Assembly (NCBI GenBank): GCA_016929985.1
Contig: JAFGIH010000465.1
Span: forward strand, 1-6,239
DNA length: 6,239 bases
Origin: Thermoleophilia bacterium
GTDB lineage: Bacteria; Actinomycetota; Thermoleophilia; RBG-16-64-13
Direction of reading: 5' to 3'
Below, in pieces: positions 1 to 5,121 of the stretch (the stretch's first letter is position 1; each line of letters opens with the position of its first letter). Below the pieces are notes generated by a model. It worked only from the letters and a program-made list of their open reading frames with translations. It was not told the origin of the DNA and searched no databases. The translations under genes and the position numbers were made by a program.

Positions 1-1460
1 CCTTCTTCGTTGCCAAAGAGCACGAAGACCAGCGTAGGTATGAAGTCCGTGTCTTTGACCGCTCTGGCGAGCTCCAGCACGCTGGCCGCCCCTGAGGCGT
101 TGTCGTTGCCTCCCGGTGAAGCCGCGGTGCTGGAGACTTTGCTGTCCATGTGTCCGCCCACCACGATGGTGAGGGGCGAGGACCCCGGCTTCACCGCGAT
201 CACGTTGTGCGACGTGAGCCCGTTGGGGATGGGCACATCCGTCACGCTGACTTCATAACCCAAGCTCTGGAAGTAGGCGGAGCCGTACTGAACGGCGGCC
301 AGTTCGTCGGCCGTACCCCCTCTCCGTGGGCCGATCTCGACGGCCAGTTGCCAAACGTGTCCCATGGCCTGGGTCGCGTCGAAGACGAGATCACAGAGAA
401 GAGTCTTCACCTGCGTCGTCACCGGTCTGATCATGGCGATGAACGTCGTGTGGGCGATAGCCGGGTCGTTGGCGACTATCTCGGCCCTGATGGTGGCCGG
501 AAGCGGGCCGAGCAGCGGGCTGAGCAGCAGGATGCCCTGATCTTTCGCCAGGTAAGGCCCGGCCGCAAGCGCATCGGGGAACTTGTCACCGGTGGCCATC
601 CCCATGTGGGTGAAGGCAAGACCGGCGTTCGCCTTGCCCCATTCGGCCACATTGCGGTTCGTCCCGTAGCGATCGACCCCGGAGAGATTGCCCACTCCGG
701 TGACCCAATCCGGAAGAACGGCGTAGGTGCCCACTTTGAGGGCCTTGCCGATACCAAGCTCGCTGAGCGCCGCCGCGGCGCTCGGGTGCAGATCCCCCGT
801 GGGACCGGCGGTGAGCAGCACGGGCCACTTCTTGGCGCACGCCAACGGGGACACGCTGATGGCGTCGGGGAACACGTCCCCGCGGGTGATGATGGCCGTA
901 GCGCCGCTGAGATCGCCCACCTTGTCCGCGAGGACCTTGGCCACTCGATAGCTCAAGTCGTAGATGTCGCCCCCGTCGCCGGCTATGGAGGTCACCACCA
1001 CTCCGGGGCCCATGGCCGTCTGCACCTGCCCGGCCACCGTGTCCGACAAGCCGATGCAGAACACATACTCGGGTCCCAATCGAAGGAGTTCGGCCACCAC
1101 GCCGCTGTTGATACTGACAAACGGCGTCAGCAGTACGGGGCCACCGTACGCCGCAGCCAGTGGCGCCCCACACAGAGCCTCGGGGAAGGTCTCCCCCGGA
1201 GCCAACACCACCCCGCAGCCATCCGGTAGCCCTTCAGGGAACATGGCCTTGGATATCTTGAACGCAGTGTCGTAGCGATCGACGCCCCGCAGACCACTGT
1301 AGGTGACGGCGCTCGCCTCCGCGACGGCAGGCCAAGCCAGCGTGAACAGCAGGCAACAGAGAGCCACAGCAGTGGCAAGAGCGCTCACGACGGCCGCCCG
1401 GCTCTCCCGGACCGTCCCGCGCGCTCGAATATTCGACATGGGGGCGTGATTCTTCGGCAT
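1..1460 (-). CDS. Secreted CWB2-repeat / M28 zinc metallopeptidase fusion (C-terminus beyond window)
   Basis: Partial gene: 486 codons are visible and the frame is open to the left edge. Residues 1-51 form a Sec signal peptide (basic n-region, hydrophobic core about 24-47, AVAEASA cleavage region). Residues about 55-350 hold three cell-wall-binding type 2 (CWB2) repeats, each with a FP[DE]A motif (TFPEAL at 91, VFPDAI at 196, KFPDAL at 293); repeats 1 and 3 also carry GVDRY. CWB2 repeats anchor proteins to secondary wall polymers. Residues about 365-486 begin an M28 aminopeptidase-like domain with the zinc-site pattern H437-x-D439, D453 in GGNDNASG, and E485-E486 in GNEE; the remaining ligands lie outside. 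It probably acts as a surface-anchored peptidase. The ATG at 1460 is preceded by AGAGGTGG at 7-9 nt; a second ATG seven codons in is possible. The gene starts 121 nt after the ferredoxin stop on the same strand and may have its own promoter. Confidence 0.9.
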   Translation of the reverse strand, partial: MPKNHAPMSNIRARGTVRESRAAVVSALATAVALCCLLFTLAWPAVAEASAVTYSGLRGVDRYDTAFKISKAMFPEGLPDGCGVVLAPGETFPEALCGAPLAAAYGGPVLLTPFVSINSGVVAELLRLGPEYVFCIGLSDTVAGQVQTAMGPGVVVTSIAGDGGDIYDLSYRVAKVLADKVGDLSGATAIITRGDVFPDAISVSPLACAKKWPVLLTAGPTGDLHPSAAAALSELGIGKALKVGTYAVLPDWVTGVGNLSGVDRYGTNRNVAEWGKANAGLAFTHMGMATGDKFPDALAAGPYLAKDQGILLLSPLLGPLPATIRAEIVANDPAIAHTTFIAMIRPVTTQVKTLLCDLVFDATQAMGHVWQLAVEIGPRRGGTADELAAVQYGSAYFQSLGYEVSVTDVPIPNGLTSHNVIAVKPGSSPLTIVVGGHMDSKVSSTAASPGGNDNASGAASVLELARAVKDTDFIPTLVFVLFGNEE

Positions 1461-1581
1461 GGGTGCCACCTCTCGTCTGCGCAACCTGCGCACGGACTTC
1501 TCCGATATCCCTATTCGCCCACGCGACCGACTCGCCTGCCAGGCGTCTCTACCGGCCCGCGTCGCAGGAGCTCGCGGTCTC

Positions 1582-1803
1582 TCAGCACCAGGACACCATG
1601 AGCGGCGCGTGCTTCTCGGGCGAGACGTAGATCGCGCCCTCGGGGCAGTCCAGTTCGCAATAGGCGCAGCACATGCACTCTTCCGGGTATCTGATCACAG
1701 CCTTCTCATCCGTCTCATCCATGCGTATCACGTCCATGGGACAGCTGTAGACACAGGTGCCGCATCCCGTGCATAGGTCCTCATCGATCCGCTCGATACT
1801 CAT
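1582..1803 (-). CDS. 2[4Fe-4S] ferredoxin
   Basis: A 73-residue bacterial-type dicluster ferredoxin, a soluble cytoplasmic electron carrier. Cluster I motif is C11-x2-C14-x2-C17-x3-C21-P; cluster II is C43-x2-C46-x2-C49-x3-C53-P. Both are complete. An extra cysteine, C45, sits inside the second motif, and the chain ends in Cys73. About 20 residues separate the motifs and there is no long insertion, so it is smaller than APS reductase beta subunits (about 150 residues). The ATG lies 3 nt after the stop of the upstream flavoprotein, and its Shine-Dalgarno GGAGGT is embedded in the last flavoprotein codons, so the two are cotranscribed and probably translationally coupled. It most likely accepts electrons from, or donates them to, that flavoprotein; partner and direction are inferred from position only. 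Confidence 0.95.
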   Translation of the reverse strand: MSIERIDEDLCTGCGTCVYSCPMDVIRMDETDEKAVIRYPEECMCCAYCELDCPEGAIYVSPEKHAPLMVSWC

Positions 1804-1806
1804 TGG

Positions 1807-3558
1807 CTAGACCTCCGCCGTTTCTTGCGCCTGCTCGCCGGGGAACCTCACCGGATAGAGTGCTTCGTAGGCCCGGGTGAGATCGGGCCACCATTCCTGG
1901 GGCACCGGCTCTCTGGAGACCGTCATGCCGCCGTCTGGACCTCGAGACACCCTGGTCCACGCCAGCCAGCCGGGGTCGTCCCTCCGCGGGTAGTCCTCCC
2001 GGTAATGTTGGCCACGGCTCTCGGTGCGCGCCAAGGAGGCTCTCAACATCATCTCGGCGGAGAGCACCATGCTCTTGGTCTCGTGAGCCAGCCGGAGCTC
2101 GTGAGCGTCCTTGGCCATGAGGCGGGGCACCATGTGGTCCCGCAGGAACTCCACCATGGTGAGGGCGGCCCGCAGACGGTCGCCGTGCTTCACGTGCAGG
2201 ATGTAATACGGCATCATGGTGTTCTGGAGCAACTGGGTCACCCAGCGCGGGTGGAAACCGCCCTTCCGCTCCAGCGGAGCCACGACGACCTGCCGCAATG
2301 GTTCCACGTCGGCCGATGCATACCTCACCCGTTCCCCCTGCTCCGCGGCATACTGAGCCGCCGACATTCCCGCCCGCTTGCCGGTGACCGCAGCGGTGGA
2401 CAGACCCCATCCGCCGGACGTGTGGATGCTGCCGCAGGCCCGCGTGCCGGCGCAGTCCCCGGCCACATACAGCCCGGCGACGTCTGTCGCGCACGTCGTG
2501 TCGATCGTCCATATGCCCGATGTCTGGCACTCCGAGTTCCCCGCCGCCGACCCGCCGATCACCTGGTACTTACCCCCGGCGCCGACATCCAGACCGGTCC
2601 GCTCCACCTCGATGGGATTGGCCCTCTTGCGCAGGTACTCCTGCATGGAGACCACGTCCTCGGGGGTCGCGGCGTCAAGGTCGTAGAGAATGGGCCCCCG
2701 CCCCTCGTGGATCGCGAACACCATCGAGAGATCCATGCCGGAGTGCTCGATATAGCGGCCTTCAGAATCGGTGAAGTAGAAGAACGCCGGGTAGAGCTCG
2801 GCGTTGCTCTTCCATGCCGGATACATGGCCAGGTTGAAGTGCGTGTCGGGGAACTCCTTGCCGGTGACCGCCGCCCCCGCTCTGTAAGCCATGCCCTCGG
2901 CGTCACCGGTCTGCATCCACATGTGGTAGCCGGGCGACCGGAAGTTGCTGCCGCCCCCGCTCAAGACGACCGCGTTCGCCCTGAACACGTACATCTCCCA
3001 CGGATCGAACGAGAACCCGATGGCGCCGGCGACCCGGCCCTCCGCCTGCAGGAGATCGGTGATCATGATGCGGTCTAGGATGCGGACCCCGGATCTCTCC
3101 GCTTCCCTTCTGAGGACCGGGGACACTTTGCGGAACTGGAGAGGGTACTTGCCGAAGGGGGGTTCCGCGAAGTCGGCCACGTACTTCTGCGAGTATCTCT
3201 CGGTCTCGTAGGAACTCATGTGCTCCAAGTCCACGGGGAAATCCACTCCCCAGGCGACGAGCTCCTGGAAAGCGGGCCACGATTCTCTGAGGATGACCTC
3301 GTCCCAGGACCGGTCGTTCACATACTCGCCCTTGGTACTGATGGCCTCCATGGAAGCAGCGAAGTCGTGCCCCTGGTCGGGGTCGAACACCATGAAGCAG
3401 CCACCGGCGGCGATGCTCGCCCCGGACTTGCCGGCCCGCCCCTTGTCGACGATGGTGACCTCGAGGCCCGCCTCCCGAGCCTTCTTGGCCGCGAAACAGC
3501 CCGCTATACCACCGCCGATGACCAAGACATCGGTCGTGATCTCGCGCCCAATTGACAT
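1807..3558 (-). CDS. FAD-dependent oxidoreductase, fumarate reductase/AprA-like flavoprotein
   Basis: A 583-residue flavoprotein of the FAD_binding_2 superfamily (fumarate reductase, succinate dehydrogenase, APS reductase alpha, L-aspartate oxidase). The N-terminal Rossmann motif is GGGIAG at 15-20, with acidic D38 ending the second strand. TGDAEGMAYRAGA (217-229), the C-terminal FAD contact GLYVAGDCAG (362-371) and the helical-domain signature TESRGQHYREDYPRRDD (512-528) are family hallmarks. There is no signal peptide or membrane segment, so it is cytoplasmic. The fumarate/succinate motif HYTMGG is replaced by KYQVIGG (330-336), so the substrate is probably not succinate or fumarate. The ATG at 3558 was chosen because AGGAGG stands 7 nt upstream and the FAD motif follows at the usual distance; in-frame starts up to position 3639 lack this. 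It lies 168 nt downstream of the RidA-like gene and 3 nt before the ferredoxin. The reaction is unknown; an AprA-like or amine-oxidising role is possible. Confidence 0.9.
   Translation of the reverse strand: MSIGREITTDVLVIGGGIAGCFAAKKAREAGLEVTIVDKGRAGKSGASIAAGGCFMVFDPDQGHDFAASMEAISTKGEYVNDRSWDEVILRESWPAFQELVAWGVDFPVDLEHMSSYETERYSQKYVADFAEPPFGKYPLQFRKVSPVLRREAERSGVRILDRIMITDLLQAEGRVAGAIGFSFDPWEMYVFRANAVVLSGGGSNFRSPGYHMWMQTGDAEGMAYRAGAAVTGKEFPDTHFNLAMYPAWKSNAELYPAFFYFTDSEGRYIEHSGMDLSMVFAIHEGRGPILYDLDAATPEDVVSMQEYLRKRANPIEVERTGLDVGAGGKYQVIGGSAAGNSECQTSGIWTIDTTCATDVAGLYVAGDCAGTRACGSIHTSGGWGLSTAAVTGKRAGMSAAQYAAEQGERVRYASADVEPLRQVVVAPLERKGGFHPRWVTQLLQNTMMPYYILHVKHGDRLRAALTMVEFLRDHMVPRLMAKDAHELRLAHETKSMVLSAEMMLRASLARTESRGQHYREDYPRRDDPGWLAWTRVSRGPDGGMTVSREPVPQEWWPDLTRAYEALYPVRFPGEQAQETAEV
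1811..1816 (-). promoter_or_regulatory. Ferredoxin Shine-Dalgarno inside flavoprotein 3' end
   Basis: On the minus strand GGAGGT stands 7 nt before the ferredoxin ATG. It overlaps the final GAG-GTC codons of the flavoprotein, just before its TAG stop. A ribosome terminating on the flavoprotein would be placed directly on this site, which supports translational coupling and roughly matched synthesis. Confidence 0.8.
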
Positions 3559-3565
3559 GCTGCGG

Positions 3566-3571
3566 CCTCCT
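3566..3571 (-). promoter_or_regulatory. Shine-Dalgarno deciding the flavoprotein start
   Basis: A perfect AGGAGG on the minus strand with 7 nt to the ATG at 3558. The longer in-frame starts (ATG at 3594 and 3639) would place this site inside the coding region and add a poorly conserved leader before the FAD motif, so the shorter start is preferred. Confidence 0.8.
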
Positions 3572-3638
3572 GCGTACTCAGCGCGAAACGCCATATTGTC
3601 TGCGGGGGACAGTCTCCCAGCCGCCGGACGTCGAGTCA

Positions 3639-3667
3639 ACGCCGGGGAGCCGCTCCCGGCCCGGCGT
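3639..3667 (-). other. GC-rich hairpin between RidA-like gene and flavoprotein
   Basis: ACGCCGG (3639-3645) pairs perfectly with CCGGCGT (3661-3667), and GGAG (3646-3649) pairs with CTCC (3653-3656) around a three-base loop, leaving a four-base bulge. It lies in the 168-nt gap of the three-gene cluster. No T-run follows on the minus strand, so it does not look like a normal intrinsic terminator. It may be a processing or stability element that sets different expression levels for the genes on either side. Confidence 0.35.
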
Positions 3668-3726
3668 CACCCCCAGACCCGCCGCCGCGTGCCCCGCCGG
3701 ACACACGTGACGACTCGCACGCGATG

Positions 3727-4170
3727 TCAGTCTCTGGAGATGACCCCCACCACGTCGATCTCCACCAGATAGCCCGGCCTGGCGAGATCAGCTCGAACAA
3801 CGGTGCTCGCCGGGGGATCATCCACCAGAAGGGGAGCGTGCTTCTGGTAGAACTCCAGCTCCGTCTTGCGCATACGGGGATAGTCATCCCCGTTCTTGAT
3901 GATGATGAGCGTCTTGATGACGTTGTTCATGGAGGAACCCACCTCCTCCATGGCGCGCTTGACCTTGCCCAGAGCTATCTCCATCTGCTCCTCGAAGACA
4001 TCGCTCTCCAGCTGCATGGTGTCGTCGTTGCGGCCCTGGCACCCGGAGAGGAAGACCAGGTTGCCCGCCACCACCGCGCGGGCGAACTTGCCCGTTTCCG
4101 GCGGGAAGTTCGGATAGGCCAGCTTCTTGCCGCCCCAATACTCCGGATAGAAACGCACTTTGTCACCCAT
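3727..4170 (-). CDS. RidA-family (YjgF/UK114) protein without the catalytic arginine
   Basis: A 147-residue protein of the Rid superfamily; classical RidA enzymes are homotrimers that hydrolyse reactive enamines and imines to ketones and ammonia in the cytoplasm. Family features are ARAVVAGNLVFLSGCQG (30-46), the helix ESDVFEEQMEIALGKVKRAMEEVGSS (55-80), the strand NNVIKTLIIIKN (82-93) and the end LVEIDVVGV (135-143), where E137 matches the conserved RidA glutamate. The PARS motif that supplies RidA's catalytic arginine reads PPASTVV here (119-125), with Ala121 at the arginine position, as in the Rid subgroups without proven deaminase activity. A 16-residue N-terminal extension precedes the core. 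The ATG at 4170 has GGGAGG 7 nt upstream; a GTG ten codons earlier would swallow that site. It is first in the cluster with the flavoprotein and ferredoxin, suggesting it binds or processes their product. Confidence 0.9.
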   Translation of the reverse strand: MGDKVRFYPEYWGGKKLAYPNFPPETGKFARAVVAGNLVFLSGCQGRNDDTMQLESDVFEEQMEIALGKVKRAMEEVGSSMNNVIKTLIIIKNGDDYPRMRKTELEFYQKHAPLLVDDPPASTVVRADLARPGYLVEIDVVGVISRD

Positions 4171-4222
4171 TTCTTCTCCTCCCTTCACGAGGACCGACAC
4201 AACATTCCCTCGGGCACCAGGA

Positions 4223-4281
4223 AGCCCGCGAGGGGACTTGAACCCCCAACCCGCTGATTACAGAGCAACCCAAACACGGGC
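4223..4281 (-). tRNA. tRNA-Thr(UGU)-like remnant lacking the D-arm
   Basis: Reading the minus strand: acceptor 5' strand GCCCGTG (4281-4275), linker TTTGG, anticodon stem GTTGC/TCAGC (4 of 5 pairs) with loop TCTGTAA, variable GGGTT, T-arm GGGGG-TTCAAGT-CCCCT (4247-4231), acceptor 3' strand CGCGGGC (4230-4224) and T as discriminator. All seven acceptor pairs form (one G-U) and the T-loop is canonical. Standard numbering gives anticodon TGT (Thr), but position 33 is C instead of the universal U. Only five bases stand where the 19-base D region should be, and no CCA is encoded. It is either a decayed tRNA or an attachment-site scar that keeps only the 3' half from the anticodon loop onward. It is unlikely to work as a normal tRNA. 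Confidence 0.5.
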
Positions 4282-4314
4282 TTTCACAGGCCGTTTCAGT
4301 CGCGATTATGCCGC

Positions 4315-4332
4315 GTAAGCACTGTGTAAGCA
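4315..4332. repeat. Tandem 7-bp direct repeat GTAAGCA, 11-bp period
   Basis: GTAAGCA occurs at 4315-4321 and again at 4326-4332, one helical turn apart. The pair begins 34 bp from the acceptor end of the tRNA-like remnant. Short direct repeats at helical spacing beside a tRNA end resemble arm-type binding sites of tyrosine integrases; that function is inference. Confidence 0.35.
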
Positions 4333-4404
4333 GAGGCCGCCAGAAAGAGCCCCCGCGAGTACACCCTCCGGGGCCAGCCGAATCTAGCAAGGAGGTTTGA
4401 CGCG

Positions 4405-4458
4405 ATGACGGCTGCAGCCCCTATTGTGCACCGGTTGGGAGACACCGGTCGAAGTTGA
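4405..4458 (+). CDS. Possible 17-residue ORF with strong ribosome site, perhaps a truncated gene start
   Basis: AAGGAGGT at 4389-4396 stands 8 nt before an ATG that opens MTAAAPIVHRLGDTGRS and then stops at TGA. The ribosome site is as good as those of the real genes in this window, but the frame is only 17 codons and is the only plausible plus-strand start in the gap. It could be a leader peptide, or the surviving start of a gene cut by deletion. Beyond the stop the same frame stays open but shows nothing I recognise. No function can be assigned. Confidence 0.25.
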   Translation: MTAAAPIVHRLGDTGRS

Positions 4459-4682
4459 AGGAAGACTCCAACTCCAATGGTCTGGGACAACAGGGGCGCG
4501 AAGCAAAGCTCAAGTGTTCCCAACAATGCTTCACGCTCGGCAACATCCGCTATCGAATGTTGGTGTCGGAGAAGAACCAGGTACTCTACCGCCATTTACC
4601 CCGGATTGACCACTCACCTCAATCGGTCGGCCGCCGCGGACGTCGCAGGCGATTTCCTCGCCCACCTCGGCCACGCGCATCA

Positions 4683-4716
4683 TGGGGACCGCCCCACAGG
4701 CTCTCTTCCAAGAGCC
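4683..4716 (-). terminator. Tandem hairpins just after the cytochrome b-like gene
   Basis: GGCTCT (4699-4704) pairs with AGAGCC (4711-4716), 2 nt downstream of the cytochrome b-like stop. A second hairpin, TGGGG (4683-4687) with CCCCA (4692-4696), follows at once on the minus strand. There is no T-tract, so classical intrinsic termination is doubtful; the pair may end the transcript inefficiently or protect its 3' end. Confidence 0.4.
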
Positions 4717-4718
4717 TC

Positions 4719-5114
4719 TCACCTTCTGCCGGCTCTCTCGACTCGTTCGGCCTCCTGGACGCACTCGGCGTCCCGCAAGGCTCTCTCCTTCTCGCGAGCG
4801 CGCTTGAATAGATCCCTGTAGTAGGTCAGGTGCCAGCTGAGATGGAAGACCGAGACCACCGTCATGACCACACCCGCTTCCACGTGCCAGAAGATGAGGT
4901 TGAAGGGGACGCTGAAGAGCAGGACGTAGTCCCGCCGGATCGCCATCGTGAGCCCGAAGCTGGCGACTACCAAGAACGATCCGAGCAAGAGGACATTCCA
5001 GATCTTGCGATGGGTGGTAACCCTGATGCGCTTGGTCCTGTAAAGGGCAAAGCTCGCGGCATAGACCAGCAATAGACCGAGGGCGATGGGACTGATGCTG
5101 TACGTACCGAACAC
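4719..5114 (-). CDS. Small membrane cytochrome b-like protein, partner of the Moco lipoprotein
   Basis: A 131-residue integral membrane protein. Hydrophobic segments lie at about 8-25, 39-58 and 64-97 (the last is long and probably forms two helices). Histidines H35, H77, H91 and H95 sit at or within helix ends; H77 with H91 or H95 would be plausible b-heme ligands. The tail (98-131) is highly charged and probably cytoplasmic. I infer that it passes electrons between the membrane quinone pool and the upstream lipoprotein, by analogy with heme-b subunits that pair with sulfite-oxidase-fold proteins such as MsrQ with MsrP. It is much shorter than MsrQ (six helices, about 200 residues) and does not obviously belong to that family. 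The start is GTG at 5114, 7 nt after the lipoprotein stop, with only a weak ribosome site (AGTAGG), so coupling to the upstream gene is likely. Family assignment is moderate. Confidence 0.75.
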   Translation of the reverse strand: MFGTYSISPIALGLLLVYAASFALYRTKRIRVTTHRKIWNVLLLGSFLVVASFGLTMAIRRDYVLLFSVPFNLIFWHVEAGVVMTVVSVFHLSWHLTYYRDLFKRAREKERALRDAECVQEAERVERAGRR

Positions 5115-5121
5115 GGGGAGC

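Larger units (their letters stand above)
4282..4698. other. Gene-poor stretch with no recognisable coding region
   Basis: About 417 nt between the tRNA-like remnant and the cytochrome-side hairpins. Open frames exist on both strands, but none gives a protein I recognise, their codon third positions are not consistently GC-rich, and only one start has a good ribosome site. The stretch contains a 7-bp direct repeat near the tRNA remnant and a 17-codon frame with a perfect Shine-Dalgarno. It most likely holds decayed DNA left by integration or deletion, together with promoter sequence for the RidA-like cluster. Confidence 0.4.

Noticed and set aside
150..1229. 359-codon open frame on the plus strand
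   Set aside because: It is antisense to the CWB2/M28 gene and has a low-complexity Arg/Gly/His composition. The minus strand carries signal peptide, repeats and metal-site motifs in one continuous frame.
1533..1545. Palindrome CGCCTGCCAGGCG between ferredoxin and the CWB2 gene, considered as a terminator
   Set aside because: The stem is only five to six pairs with a tiny loop and no T-tract; too weak to call.
1825..3078. Long open frame on the plus strand (417 codons)
   Set aside because: It lies antisense to the flavoprotein, whose FAD motifs and ribosome site are clear. The plus-strand product is rich in Arg, His, Gly and Pro, as expected of a GC-rich shadow frame, and matches no family I know.
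3559..3639. Upstream in-frame ATG starts for the flavoprotein
   Set aside because: The added residues are not conserved-looking and the perfect AGGAGG would be inside the gene; the start at 3558 fits far better.
4296..4595. 99-codon minus-strand frame in the gene-poor gap
   Set aside because: It has no ribosome site, mixed third-position usage and no recognisable motif, and it runs almost up to the tRNA-like remnant. It could be a relic but cannot be supported as a gene.
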